DNA of 64,000 nt from CAYVMN01 sp043808585 (GTDB lineage: Bacteria; Desulfobacterota; DSM-4660; Desulfatiglandales; Desulfatiglandaceae): contig JAZDES010000224.1 in assembly GCA_043808585.1 (NCBI GenBank), positions 1 through 64,000 on the forward strand, given 5' to 3'. The notes under the pieces are model-generated. The model was not told where the DNA came from. It was given only the letters and a program-made list of their open reading frames with translations, and ran no database searches. The position numbers and the translations under genes were made by a program. Below, in pieces: positions 16,945-26,795 of this stretch (the first letter of the stretch is position 1; each line of letters starts with the position of its first letter).

Positions 16945-18111
16945 GTGCGAGTCTTACATATCGGGAAATATTATCCCCCCTATCAGGGAGGAATGGAAAA
17001 CTTCTTAAGGGATCTTCTTCATGCCCTTAAGAGGGATGGTGTTTGTGTCTCTGCCCTGGTCCATCACCACCTCCCGGGAGAGCCCTCTCTGAGCGAAAGG
17101 GAAGATGAGATCACTATAGTCAGGGCCCCCATACTGGGACAAGTCCTGTATGCCCCTATCAGCCCTTCTTTCCCGGTTCTCCTCGATCAGCAGATAAGGT
17201 CCTTTCGTCCCACCCTCCTCCATTTTCACGTCCCAAATCTCTCGGCCTTCTGGAGTATGTTCATTCCTGAAGCGCGAGCCATCCCCTGGGTGATACATTG
17301 GCAGTCAGACGTGGTAGCCTCGAAAGTCGACCGCAGGATGGCTGCGGCATATTGTATCTACAGGCCTTTTGAGTATTATCTCCTGAACCGCGCACGCTCT
17401 GTAGTGGTCACATCAAAACGCTACCTGTTTACAAGCAGGGCATTGGCTCCCTTTAGGGCAAAATGCCGTGTGATTCCTCTCGGATTGAACCCTTCACGGT
17501 TGCATATGCCCGACGAGAGGGCCATGAGGTGGGCCGAGACAAAATGGGCTCAAGGCGGTGGTACAAGGGTGCTTGCTATCGGCAGGCTGACTTATTACAA
17601 GGGGCATGAGGTCCTTATGCGGGCTGTAGCGAGGACCCCTCGTGTGACGGTATTCATTGTTGGGCAAGGGGAGCGGAGGAAATGCCTTGAAGGACTCATC
17701 TCTGAACTGGGGCTCAGGGACAGGGTGAAACTCTTGGGTCTCTTAGAGGAATCAAAGCTCCATGCAATGCTTGCAACCTGTGACTGCCTTTGTTTACCAT
17801 CCATTGAGCGCACCGAGGCGTTCGGGCTAGTCCTCTTGGAGGCAATGCGATACGCCAGGCCTGTAGTGGCAAGTGACGTAACTGGTTCGGGTATCGGTTG
17901 GGTGGTAAGTCACGGGAAGACCGGGCTTTTGGTGCACCCAGGGGATCCAGTGGAGCTTGCAAAGGCATTACAGATGATGGGGGAGATGCACGAATTAAGG
18001 GAAGTTATGGGCCGGGCTGGAAGGGAGAGATTTGACGAGGTCTTTCAGATTGATCGAATATCCCGAGAGATCGGAGTCATGTATCGAAGCGTTTTGCGGG
18101 ACTGGGCTTAA
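16945..18111 (+). CDS. Glycosyltransferase family 4
   Basis: 388 aa, GT-B fold. N-terminal MRVLHIGKYYPPYQGGMENF is typical of GT4; the C-terminal half has VLAIGRLTYYKGHEVLMRA and the nucleotide-sugar ExE region ERTEAFGLVLLEAM. Transfers a sugar from an NDP donor, probably to a lipid or polysaccharide. GTG start at 16945. It overlaps the convergent VanZ-like gene by 35 nt. The 160 bp upstream hold no recognisable gene. Confidence 0.93.
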   Translation: MRVLHIGKYYPPYQGGMENFLRDLLHALKRDGVCVSALVHHHLPGEPSLSEREDEITIVRAPILGQVLYAPISPSFPVLLDQQIRSFRPTLLHFHVPNLSAFWSMFIPEARAIPWVIHWQSDVVASKVDRRMAAAYCIYRPFEYYLLNRARSVVVTSKRYLFTSRALAPFRAKCRVIPLGLNPSRLHMPDERAMRWAETKWAQGGGTRVLAIGRLTYYKGHEVLMRAVARTPRVTVFIVGQGERRKCLEGLISELGLRDRVKLLGLLEESKLHAMLATCDCLCLPSIERTEAFGLVLLEAMRYARPVVASDVTGSGIGWVVSHGKTGLLVHPGDPVELAKALQMMGEMHELREVMGRAGRERFDEVFQIDRISREIGVMYRSVLRDWA

Positions 18112-18949
18112 TGGCAAGTCGACGAAAAATTTGCGGATCAAATGTGATGAATATCGAACTCATCAGCAGCATCAAGAAAGACCAAACTACCTTCTTTCCG
18201 TACTCCTCCACTATTCCTCCCGGGGGGATCTCAGTGGGAGGGGTTATACGGAGCCTTCCGCTCATATGGAGAATCAGTAAGATGGCAAGACATGCTGTTA
18301 CCAGTTTGAATTCGGCTGTCTTATGCACGCGCATCGGTCTGCCGGCATTTGGAGGGAACTTCCGGAACCCATAGGCCAAGAGGAGTCCTGCCACGGCCCC
18401 CAGTTCATTAAGGAAGAAGTCGTTGAAGTCCAGGTATTCCCCATAACTCGGGCAAAGGAAAAAATGCTGATTCATCTCGTCCAGAATTCCCATAAATGTC
18501 GCCCAGAAGAGGAGGCGCCAAAAGGGAAACAACGTCCTTTGACGGTCCAGGCAGAAGACCATGAGGATGGCAAGAATGGCATATTGAGGATAATGTATGT
18601 ATTCGGAGGGTGTTACAACGAGTGTCTTGTTCGCAAAATAGACGGCCGTGAGCCAGAGGCTCCAGTAAGAGAGGGTTCTGCCTCGAGACTGGCCATTCTT
18701 GACCTGAAAGGCTATGAAGACTGCCATACCCAGGAGTACTACCCGTCCCACCGCTGAAGAGTATTCAGATAGTGTTAGAATCCCCAGGGGGGTAGGCATA
18801 GGAGCTATTATGATCTTGGATATCTCAAGGTGAAGGAGACAGGTCGCCAGCCAGTAGCCCAATGTGATCAGGGCCAGGCCCGGGCGGAAGGGCCTGTTAT
18901 CTTTAGGTGTTGTCTCTTGAGCTTCCTTAGATGGGATTCGAGATGTCAT
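18077..18949 (-). CDS. VanZ-like family membrane protein
   Basis: 290 aa with about seven hydrophobic segments. The VanZ-like core is residues about 115-200: aromatic-rich helices, then DEMNQHFF..GEYLDFNDFFLNELGA, matching the family's DExxQ...D..D...N..G pattern. Function unknown (VanZ relates to teicoplanin resistance in Gram-positives). The start at 18949 leaves a polar N-terminus of about 25 residues. Flanked by two glycosyltransferase genes, so an envelope role is plausible. Confidence 0.75.
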   Translation of the reverse strand: MTSRIPSKEAQETTPKDNRPFRPGLALITLGYWLATCLLHLEISKIIIAPMPTPLGILTLSEYSSAVGRVVLLGMAVFIAFQVKNGQSRGRTLSYWSLWLTAVYFANKTLVVTPSEYIHYPQYAILAILMVFCLDRQRTLFPFWRLLFWATFMGILDEMNQHFFLCPSYGEYLDFNDFFLNELGAVAGLLLAYGFRKFPPNAGRPMRVHKTAEFKLVTACLAILLILHMSGRLRITPPTEIPPGGIVEEYGKKVVWSFLMLLMSSIFITFDPQIFRRLAIKPSPAKRFDT

Positions 18950-19175
18950 GCGCTTTCACTTGAGGGTACGATCTTGTATCGAAACTCCTTGGTTTTTGAT
19001 TCGACTTTTTGCGGATAATATAGTATATGAATTTAGGATCTCTCTTAAAATACCTTTTTCAATGATCGTGTCTTTTTCCGGGTGATGATCCTGAAAAGAT
19101 GAGTTTCTTTTTACAAGAGCAGAGTAATTGTCGGGGTTGCCCCCAAGAGAGAGATCGAGATGCAAGGGATTGGGA

Positions 19176-19868
19176 ATGAAATTGGGTGAACCCTCCACCG
19201 ACAAACAAGTGGTTGTGCTGATCCCAGCCCTGAACGAGGCGCCCACAATAGGGCGCATTGCCGGGGAGGTCAGGGCAGAGCTTGACTGCGAGGTGGTCGT
19301 CATAGATGATGCGAGCACGGACAATACCGCGCAAGAGGCAAGGGCAGCGGGAGCAACCGTGTTGCCTCTGAGGTTGCAGATAGGTGCGTGGGGGGCCATC
19401 CGTACGGGCATGTGTTACGCCTTCAAGCACGGGTATGGGGTGGCGGTCACCATGGACGGGGACGGGCAGCACCTTGTAAGCTGCCTCCAATCGGTTATGG
19501 CGCCCATTGAATCGAAACAGGCAGATGTGGTCATTGGATCCTGTGTCGAGCGTGGGAGTATGGCGAGAAGGCTTGCCTGGTTTTTCTTGCGTAAGCTAAC
19601 AAGGCTTGAAGTGAAAGACCTGACATCAGGACTCCGCGCATACAATCGCGCTGCGATCTCTGAACTCGTCACGTCAGATACTACCCTCTTCGACTATCAG
19701 GATATTGTGGTGCTGCTTTATCTTCAAAAGAGAGGGCTAAAGATAGCGGAGACTCCTGTGAATATGTGTCCCAGGGCATCAGGACATTCCAGAGTCTTTC
19801 ACTCATGGGGAGCCGTCTTACGATACCTGGTGGTCACCAGTGTCTTGTGTTTGTCCAGGGCAAAATAG
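19176..19868 (+). CDS. Glycosyltransferase family 2 (dolichyl-phosphate mannosyltransferase-like)
   Basis: 230 aa, GT-A fold: VVLIPALNEAPTIG, VVVIDDASTDNTA, and the DxD-type MDGDGQH motif with Gln/His typical of polyprenyl-phosphate sugar transferases. Start ATG 19176 chosen because the conserved domain begins some 12 residues later. Directly followed by DUF2304, a pairing common in bacteria where the small membrane protein probably helps anchor the enzyme. Likely makes a polyprenyl-phosphate sugar. Confidence 0.9.
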   Translation: MKLGEPSTDKQVVVLIPALNEAPTIGRIAGEVRAELDCEVVVIDDASTDNTAQEARAAGATVLPLRLQIGAWGAIRTGMCYAFKHGYGVAVTMDGDGQHLVSCLQSVMAPIESKQADVVIGSCVERGSMARRLAWFFLRKLTRLEVKDLTSGLRAYNRAAISELVTSDTTLFDYQDIVVLLYLQKRGLKIAETPVNMCPRASGHSRVFHSWGAVLRYLVVTSVLCLSRAK

Positions 19869-19879
19869 ATGAGGGCACG

Positions 19880-20254
19880 ATGAGCATTTCTTATAACTTC
19901 ACATCCCTGGCCATAGGGATTGCGGTAGCAGTTATTATACTCCTGCTGGTCCGAAAAGACTTGATGCACAGCAGGTATTCCCTATGGTGGCTCCTTATGG
20001 CCTTGGCAATTGCCGTATTCGGATGTTTCCCTCGGCTGGTGGATAGGATTGCGTATAAGCTAGGTGTACACTACGGGCCGGTCTTGCTGATCGTGGTGGG
20101 AATGGCCCTGATCTTAATCAAGATGCTGACTATGGACGTTGAGCGCTCTGATCAGGAACGAAGGCTTCGTTTACTCACTCAAAGGCTTGCCATCTTAGAA
20201 GGCGAAAAAAATGCCAACCCAGAAAAGGAGGAAAAAACCGAGACTTCACTTTAG
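19880..20254 (+). CDS. DUF2304 membrane protein
   Basis: 124 aa: three predicted transmembrane helices (residues about 5-23, 35-52, 66-87) followed by a charged helix with QRLAILEGEK, the DUF2304 layout. ATG 19880 lies 11 nt after the GT2 gene. Probably a partner of that glycosyltransferase at the inner membrane. Confidence 0.85.
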   Translation: MSISYNFTSLAIGIAVAVIILLLVRKDLMHSRYSLWWLLMALAIAVFGCFPRLVDRIAYKLGVHYGPVLLIVVGMALILIKMLTMDVERSDQERRLRLLTQRLAILEGEKNANPEKEEKTETSL

Positions 20255-20308
20255 GACGGATCTGGCTAGGGCCTCCGGGAATTATATAATGGCACGAGTG
20301 CAATTTTA

Positions 20309-20337
20309 TTGACACCGTGATTTTCTTGTGTTAAAAA
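20309..20337 (+). promoter_or_regulatory. Predicted sigma70-type promoter for rpsF operon
   Basis: TTGACA at 20309-20314, 17-nt spacer, TAAAAA at 20332-20337. Located about 130 bp before rpsF in the only sizeable gap before the ribosomal-protein operon. Confidence 0.5.
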
Positions 20338-20465
20338 ATTAAGTTTTTAAAGAATTAGCTCCTTGTCCTTCAGGCGAGCTTGATGACAAGATACTCCGAT
20401 CTTAAGCACGCCCTGGGGGACCAAGATCCTGGTAGGAAAAAGGCCGAAAGGAGAAGAATAGAAAT

Positions 20466-20894
20466 ATGCGATACTATGAGACCCTTTATATTATCAACCC
20501 TGATTTGGCAGATGAGGATTATAGAGAGGTTGTGGCCAAGTTCGCCGGCATTGTTGAAAAGAATAACGGAGTGGTCACAAGGGTACATGAGTGGGGCAAG
20601 AAGGCCCTGGCTTATGATGTGAAAAAGCACGACAAAGGCTATTATGTGCTTTTGCGGTACTGCGGGGACTCCGGTATAACGGATGAACTAAAGAGAGACC
20701 TGAAACTGGACGACAGGATCCTAAAATACCAGACGATCAAGCTGAGTGACCATGCTGACCCCGAGGCGATTAAGGCCAAGGCAGAGCAACAGGATGGCAG
20801 AGTGTTCGCAGGGGAGGCAACCCTGGAGGAAATAAGCCTTGAGGAAGAGGAAGAGGTAGAAAGGGACTTAGAGGTTGAGAATGGCATACAGTAG
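20466..20894 (+). CDS. rpsF: 30S ribosomal protein S6
   Basis: 142 aa. Starts MRYYETLYIINPDLADEDY, and the S6 fold continues through VTRVHEWGKKALAYDVKKH. A long acidic C-terminal tail (EEISLEEEEEVERDLEVE) extends beyond the usual 100-residue core, as in many S6 proteins. Binds the 16S rRNA central domain together with S18. First gene of rpsF-rpsR-DUF2232-rplI-dnaB; overlaps rpsR by 14 nt. Confidence 0.98.
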   Translation: MRYYETLYIINPDLADEDYREVVAKFAGIVEKNNGVVTRVHEWGKKALAYDVKKHDKGYYVLLRYCGDSGITDELKRDLKLDDRILKYQTIKLSDHADPEAIKAKAEQQDGRVFAGEATLEEISLEEEEEVERDLEVENGIQ

Positions 20895-21147
20895 AGATAA
20901 AAACGATAAAAATAGATTTAGAAGGACATATCACAGAAGGAAGATATGCCGATTCTGTGCCGACAACAGCCTTGCGATAGATTACAAGGAGACTAAGATT
21001 CTCAGGTATTTCACGACAGAGCGGGGTAAGATCACGCCACGGAGAATTTCAGGCAACTGCGCCAAGCACCAGCGCATGCTAACCATGGCCATCAAGAGGG
21101 CCAGAAATATTGCCATGTTGCCATTCACCACCTCCGTCGTGAGGTAA
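20881..21147 (+). CDS. rpsR: 30S ribosomal protein S18
   Basis: 88 aa. Core DYKETKILRYFTTERGKI and RRISGNCAKHQR are diagnostic. The N-terminus keeps a zinc-knuckle arrangement (CRFC, then CAKH), so it is the zinc-containing form of S18. ATG 20881 is inside the end of rpsF. Partner of S6 in the small subunit platform. Confidence 0.98.
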   Translation: MAYSRDKNDKNRFRRTYHRRKICRFCADNSLAIDYKETKILRYFTTERGKITPRRISGNCAKHQRMLTMAIKRARNIAMLPFTTSVVR

Positions 21148-21220
21148 TTTAAAGACCCTTAGAATATCTCAGAGGTGCACTTTCTTTGATATTTGGGAAT
21201 CTTGTCACTCCTAAAATCCC

Positions 21221-22159
21221 ATGAAATTGACAGACTTACTGGGGTGTGTGGGTGGGGCTACCTTTTTTCTCTTAGCCTCCGCATGGATTCCCGTGTTTGG
21301 CCCCTTCCTTAGCCTTCTGACCCCGTTACCATTTCTTTATTATTCGACAAAGTTGGGCCTGTATCAAGGTATCAAGCTTGCCGCAGCGGCAATGCTTGCT
21401 ATCGGGCTCATCACCAGACTTACAGGGTACCCCCAGATAATCCTGTTTGGAGTAGAGTTCAGCCTCTTGGGACTCGCCCTGTCTGAGCTGATGAGGAGAA
21501 GGTTCTCTCTAGGTCAGACCATCTTTTTTGCGACTGCATTCATGCTGGTTGTTGGCTGGTGTTTCCTCTTCTTTATTTCACTTTCAAAAAATGTGGGCCC
21601 CTTTGAGATGATCTCAGAATATCTCCAGGGCCATTTGAAAGAGACGATCGAGGCCTATGAAGAGACCGGAATCACCAAGGAAAACGCCCTTGAGCTTGAG
21701 CAGTATGCAAAGGTCTTCATGGATATCATCTCCAAGATCTATCCGTCCCTCATGATTGTAGGCACTGGATTTGCGGTCTGGCTCAACGTTATCATAGCAA
21801 GACCCTTGTTTAGGATAGGACACCTAGAGTATCCAGGCTTTATTTCTATGGACAGATGGCAGACACCGGAGAGTCTGGTGTGGGGAGTGATCGTTTCAGG
21901 TTTTGCTTTATTTTTCTCTTCAGGAGGTATAACATTAATTGCGGTCAATGTGCTGATCGTAATAATGGTAGCCTATCTTTTTCACGGGCTGTCTATCGTG
22001 TTGTTTTTTCTAAATAAATATAATATTCCCTCATGGATGAGGGTGGGAATCTATTTCTTGATAATAATTCAACAGCTCTTCTTGGTGGTCTTGGCCCTTG
22101 CTGGGCTTTTCGATCAGTGGATTGACTTCCGGAAGATCCACAGGAGAGCTCAGGGCTGA
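21221..22159 (+). CDS. DUF2232 (YybS-like) membrane protein
   Basis: 312 aa, about eight predicted transmembrane segments, with a charged segment (about 130-165) in the middle. A DUF2232 gene between rpsR and rplI is a conserved arrangement in Desulfobacterota and Firmicutes. Function unknown; possibly a membrane-embedded transporter-like protein. ATG 21221. Confidence 0.85.
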   Translation: MKLTDLLGCVGGATFFLLASAWIPVFGPFLSLLTPLPFLYYSTKLGLYQGIKLAAAAMLAIGLITRLTGYPQIILFGVEFSLLGLALSELMRRRFSLGQTIFFATAFMLVVGWCFLFFISLSKNVGPFEMISEYLQGHLKETIEAYEETGITKENALELEQYAKVFMDIISKIYPSLMIVGTGFAVWLNVIIARPLFRIGHLEYPGFISMDRWQTPESLVWGVIVSGFALFFSSGGITLIAVNVLIVIMVAYLFHGLSIVLFFLNKYNIPSWMRVGIYFLIIIQQLFLVVLALAGLFDQWIDFRKIHRRAQG

Positions 22160-22181
22160 GTTTGGCTTCGGAGGAAATAAT

Positions 22182-22640
22182 ATGAAAATCATTTTGAGAC
22201 AGGATGTGGATGAATTGGGCCTGGAGGGAGATGTCGTGAATGTGGCCCAGGGGTATGCTCGTAATTATCTGATCCCCAAGAGTATCGCTGTCGAAGCGAG
22301 TGCGCAAAACATGAAGGCCTTTCAATTGCAAAGGAGAAAGATTGAGGCCAAGAGGCTGAAGGCAAGAGAAGACGCTGAAAGGCTAAGGGAAAGGATGGAA
22401 GGTGTTGTGATCACCTTTTTGCAGAAGGCAGGTGAAGACGGGAAATTATACGGCTCTGTCACCAGCATGGACATCGCATCAGGGCTTGAAAAGCAGGGCA
22501 TTGTCGTTGACAGGAGAAAGGTGGTCCTAGAAAGGCCCATAAAGGCCTTGGGGGAGTTCAAGGTTCCGGTCAAGATCTATCCCAAGGTCACAGGCTCGGT
22601 AAAGGTGATTGTGGACCCTGAAAAATTAAAAGACGAGTAG
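22182..22640 (+). CDS. rplI: 50S ribosomal protein L9
   Basis: 152 aa: N-terminal RNA-binding domain (MKIILRQDVDELGLEGDVV, GYARNYLIPK), long connecting helix (residues about 40-75), C-terminal domain with DGKLYGSVTSMDIA. ATG 22182 follows GGAGGAAATAAT. Twelve nucleotides before dnaB. Confidence 0.98.
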   Translation: MKIILRQDVDELGLEGDVVNVAQGYARNYLIPKSIAVEASAQNMKAFQLQRRKIEAKRLKAREDAERLRERMEGVVITFLQKAGEDGKLYGSVTSMDIASGLEKQGIVVDRRKVVLERPIKALGEFKVPVKIYPKVTGSVKVIVDPEKLKDE

Positions 22641-22651
22641 GTAGTTGTTGG

Positions 22652-24016
22652 ATGCAGCAGGCCAAGGGAAAAAAGGCCCCTTCCTATTTGAAGGTACCCC
22701 CTCAGAACATTGAGGCGGAACAGGCCATACTGGGCGGCATCTTGATGAATAATGACGCCCTAAATCAGGTGATGGATATCTTGTCGCCCGAGGACTTCTA
22801 CCGCGAGGCAAATATGTCCCTTTTTGAGGGGATGGTCCAATTATATAGTAATGACGAACCAATCGATATCATTACCCTTTCCAGGTATCTTACCAAGAAG
22901 AATCTGTTGGAAAAGGTGGGGGGAACAGAGTACTTGGCTTCCCTGGTAGATGCTGTTTCTACCTCTGCAGGAGTCGCTTTCCACGCAGAAATAGTAAAGG
23001 GGTTATCCGTAAGAAGGAAGCTGATCAGCCAGTGTTCGGTTATTTCTGAGGCCTGTTTTCGGGATCTGGAAGATACCGAGGATCTCTTGGATATGGCCGA
23101 GCAGTCTATCTTTGATATTGCCGAGGAGCAGGTGGCAGAAGGATTTCAGGGCCTGAATGAGGTCATTGCCACCAGTTTTAGGCAGTTGGAGAGTGCGGCC
23201 CAGTTCGAGGGATATGTGACAGGTGTACCCACCGGGTTTGATGATTTTGATCGCATTACAACGGGCCTTCAGCCGTCTGACCTGATTATCATTGCCGGCA
23301 GGCCTAGTATGGGGAAGACGGCCCTGGCCCTAAATATCGGGTACAATGCAGCCAAGAGAACCAATAAAGGGGTGGCTATCTTCTCTCTTGAGATGTCCAA
23401 ATCACAGCTGGGGATCAGGTTGCTGGGATTTGATTCTGGTATAAACGCCACCAACCTGAGGACCGGCTTCATAAGGGATCATGAATGGGGACTGCTGACC
23501 GAGTCGGCCAATCGCCTGTCAGAGCTGCCGATCTTTATCGATGACAGCTCGGCCATCAGCGTCCTTGAAATGAAGGCCAAATGCAGGAGGCTCAAGAAAA
23601 AACACGATCTGGTGCTTGTGATCGTTGATTACCTACAATTGATTCAGGGCCGCAGGTCTGCCGAGTCCCGTCAACTGGAGATATCAGAGATCTCGAGATC
23701 TTTGAAGGCCTTGGCGAAGGACCTCAATGTCCCGGTTGTTGCCCTTTCCCAGCTAAACAGAAAGGTGGAAGATCGGCCAAACAAAAAACCGCAGCTGGCA
23801 GATCTGAGGGAGAGCGGTGCAATTGAACAGGATGCAGATGTGATCGCCTTTATTTACAGGGACGAGGTATACCACCCCGATTCGACGGAAAACCGCAATA
23901 TTGCCGACATCAATGTGGCAAAGCAGAGAAATGGACCTACCGGAGGCCTGAAGCTGACCTTTCAGAAGGAGCTTACGCGGTTTAGAAATTACACTGAACA
24001 GGATATTACCGTGTAA
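22652..24016 (+). CDS. dnaB: Replicative DNA helicase DnaB
   Basis: 454 aa. N-terminal helical domain starts VPPQNIEAEQAILGG; the RecA-like C-terminal domain has Walker A GRPSMGKTALAL (about 213-224), Walker B LVIVDYLQLI and the ALSQLNRKVE and ARQxDVIAFIYRDE-type motifs. Hexameric 5'-3' helicase unwinding DNA at the replication fork. Follows rplI as in many bacteria. Confidence 0.98.
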   Translation: MQQAKGKKAPSYLKVPPQNIEAEQAILGGILMNNDALNQVMDILSPEDFYREANMSLFEGMVQLYSNDEPIDIITLSRYLTKKNLLEKVGGTEYLASLVDAVSTSAGVAFHAEIVKGLSVRRKLISQCSVISEACFRDLEDTEDLLDMAEQSIFDIAEEQVAEGFQGLNEVIATSFRQLESAAQFEGYVTGVPTGFDDFDRITTGLQPSDLIIIAGRPSMGKTALALNIGYNAAKRTNKGVAIFSLEMSKSQLGIRLLGFDSGINATNLRTGFIRDHEWGLLTESANRLSELPIFIDDSSAISVLEMKAKCRRLKKKHDLVLVIVDYLQLIQGRRSAESRQLEISEISRSLKALAKDLNVPVVALSQLNRKVEDRPNKKPQLADLRESGAIEQDADVIAFIYRDEVYHPDSTENRNIADINVAKQRNGPTGGLKLTFQKELTRFRNYTEQDITV

Positions 24017-24040
24017 AGAGTGGTCGGTTGCTAGTGGTCA

Positions 24041-25733
24041 GTGATTAGGACCCTGATGCCGGCCAACCGTAAGGCGGATAAGGGCGTAACTATCGACAAG
24101 GTATATGGCAAGACCGGTGGCCTGAAGGCCAGCCAGCAGAAGCGACTTCAGAATCTTTACCGTCGCAGAATACCCCCCCGTGAAATCATTTCCCACGAAT
24201 TGACCCGCCAGATCTCCTCTATTTCCCACGAGATGAACAGACAGGTGGCCTTGTTGATGACCCGCAAGGGTCATGTCGAATATGTGATTGTTGGTGACAA
24301 TAGGCATATATGGATCCCTGACCTGAGCGGCTTCAGGCTGGGGGCAGGCCGTCTCAAGGGCCTTCGATGTATCCACACCCACCTGAATGGGGAACCCCTC
24401 TCTGAAGAAGACGTATCTGACCTGGTTTTGCTGGGTCTGGACCTCATGGTGTGCGTACAGGTGGATGAAGAGGGGATACCAGGGTCCATCTCATATGTCA
24501 ATATCCTGCCGACAAACAGTAAGGGAAAGGGGTGGGACTTAGGTCAGGTCAATGACATCGGGCAATTGGATATCGATTTTCAGGAGATGATCCGTTCCCT
24601 GGAAGAAGAGCTTGGAAGGACTCATGTTGGACGCCCCTTGGAAAGAAAGGAGAAGGCCCTACTGGTGGGGGTGACACCGGATTCACGACGACAAGAAGAG
24701 GAGTTTCTGGATGAACTTGAGGCCCTGGCCCTTTCTGATGACATAGAGGTGGCTGGGAGGGTAGTCCAGCGGATCAAGAAGGCCGATCCTCGGTTCTTGA
24801 TGGGGAAGGGAAAACTAAGTGAACTGGTCCTGCGGTGCCTTCAGGCCGGTTCAAAGCTTTTGATCTTCAATAACGAGTTGACGGCTGCCCAGGTAAAGAG
24901 CCTGGCTGATTTTACCGAGCTAAAGATCATAGACAGGAGTCAGCTCATTTTGGACATATTCGCCAGGCGCGCAGTGACGAGAGAGGGAAAGATCCAGGTG
25001 GAGCTTGCCCAGTTGAAGTACCTGCTGCCCAGGCTTGCAACCAAGAATACCGCCATGTCTCGACTGACGGGAGGAATAGGAGGAAGGGGTCCTGGTGAGA
25101 CCAAGTTGGAGATCAACAGGCGGAGGGTCAGGGAGAGGATCGCAAGATTGAACAGCGAGCTCAGGGAGATCAAACTGCAGAGGGAGGAAAGGAGGCGCCA
25201 GCGGGGGGCGAATAGGTTACCGGTGATCTCCATCGTGGGGTACACCAACGCAGGAAAATCTACTTTATTGAACAGTTTGACCCATAGCCATGTGAGCGTC
25301 CGGGATCGCCTTTTTGAAACGCTCGATCCCAGCAGTCGGCGCCTGAGGTTCCCTAGGGAGCGGGAGGCGATTATTACTGACACCGTCGGGTTTATCAGAA
25401 ATCTTCCCAAGAGCCTCATGGAGGCCTTTGCGGCAACGCTCGAAGAGCTTCATGAGGCGGACCTGTTGCTGCACGTAATTGATGCCTCCAGCCCCCGAAT
25501 GGAAGACGAGATCAAGGTCGTTGAACAGGTCTTGATGGACTTAGATCTTAGGGGGATCCCCACCCTTTTAGTCCTCAATAAGGCAGATCTTATTGGTACT
25601 GAGAAGGCCAAGGCCCTGTCAAAAAAAAACGGGAGGGATTGCCCTATCTGCAATTACCCCCCCAAGTCTCTATCCGTTGACAGAGAGGATCCAGGCCCTT
25701 ATACAGCCCCGCTTTTCCACCCAGCAGACTTGA
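24041..25733 (+). CDS. hflX: GTPase HflX, frameshifted at A9 run
   Basis: About 563 aa after correction. N-terminal HflX domain (residues about 185-365), glycine-rich GGIGGRGPGETKLE linker, G domain with GYTNAGKSTLL, DTVGFI and NKADL. The frame opens wrongly at nine A (25621-25629): reading through gives an unrelated 98-residue tail antisense to apbE, while dropping one A gives TGGIALSAITPPSLYPLTER, the expected HflX G5 region and end, with TGA at 25731. Ribosome-splitting GTPase. GTG 24041 or ATG 24056 may be the start. It overlaps convergent apbE by 35 nt. Confidence 0.88.
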
Positions 25734-26760
25734 ATTTTTTCCCATCCCTGGCAATAACGAGGCATTCGCACCCGGGAAGGCTGTTTATGAATATGGTCCC
25801 CTGGGCGGGATCCATGACAAATACGCTCGTAGAAAGGGCATCTGCGGCCATAGTATTGTCTGCTATGACAGAGACGCTGGTGCTTGCCTCCGGCGACCGG
25901 CCGGTTGAGGGGTTTACGATGTGGTGAAACATCTTCTCCCGATCAAAATAGACCTCGTAATTACCTGATGTTGCAATGGCCCCGTCAGACATGTTTATAA
26001 TATCGGGATACCTTTTTTCCTTTTTGGGGTCCTGGATGGCGATGACCCAGGGTTTCCTGTCCTGTCTGAGGCCCCTGGCCCTGATGTCACCACCGGCATT
26101 AATCAGGTGATTCTTGATGTTACGGCTCACAAGGACCTCGGAGGCCTTGTCGACAATATAGCCCTTGGCAATGCCGTCCAAGGTGATCCCCATACCTGGT
26201 TTCTTAAACCGCAGGGTACGGCCGTTCAGTTCAATCATGTCAGAACCCACCAGCCCCAGGACCTTATTCAGTTCTGTTTCAGCCGGGCGGATGTCCTTTC
26301 CCGATGCGAACTTTTCCCTGAAGAGATCTACTACGGGCTTGACCGATATATCAAAACATCTGCCGCTAATCCGGTAATAGTCCAATCCGGTCGCCACCAC
26401 ATGGACCACTTCAGGGGGAACATCAACAAGGACCCCTTCCCTGTTCAGCTGGGCGACTGCGGTTGTTTCATCAAAGCGGCTCATGGCTCGGGTCAGACGG
26501 TCGATCTCCTCAAAGGCCAGTCCCATAGCCTCCTCTGCCTCGTCTTGTGACGGGTGAATTAGGGTCATAGAGACAAAGGTCCCCATCGCCAACCGGGTCT
26601 TTGAAACCTTATACAATTTCCGATTGAATCGGACCGCCTCTGCCGCAGAGGGAATGATACCACCGGTCGCAAGGCCCAAGCCCAGAAGTCCCGAGAGTCT
26701 CAAGAACGCCCGTCGGTTCATACTCCAAAGCTTATCAGTTGCAGGGTTCATTATTTTCAT
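25699..26760 (-). CDS. apbE: FAD:protein FMN transferase ApbE
   Basis: 353 aa. Tat-type signal NRRAFLRLSG at residues 15-24, followed by a hydrophobic stretch. ApbE core: MGTFVSMTL, SRFDETTAVAQLN, GITLDGIAKGYIVDKA (FAD/Mg site), INAGGDIRA and the ending HHIVNPSTGR. Transfers FMN from FAD to threonines in RnfG and RnfD. Start ATG 26760 with GGAGGAATATA just upstream. Last gene of the rnf operon, 35 nt after rnfB. Confidence 0.95.
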   Translation of the reverse strand: MKIMNPATDKLWSMNRRAFLRLSGLLGLGLATGGIIPSAAEAVRFNRKLYKVSKTRLAMGTFVSMTLIHPSQDEAEEAMGLAFEEIDRLTRAMSRFDETTAVAQLNREGVLVDVPPEVVHVVATGLDYYRISGRCFDISVKPVVDLFREKFASGKDIRPAETELNKVLGLVGSDMIELNGRTLRFKKPGMGITLDGIAKGYIVDKASEVLVSRNIKNHLINAGGDIRARGLRQDRKPWVIAIQDPKKEKRYPDIINMSDGAIATSGNYEVYFDREKMFHHIVNPSTGRSPEASTSVSVIADNTMAADALSTSVFVMDPAQGTIFINSLPGCECLVIARDGKKFKSAGWKSGAV

Positions 26761-26795
26761 TATATTCCTCCTTGAATAGCTTGCGTTATTTGTGA

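Noticed and set aside
25734..25927. Long C-terminal tail of hflX antisense to apbE
   Set aside because: It has no HflX similarity, is low-complexity in composition and disappears when one A is removed from the A9 run.
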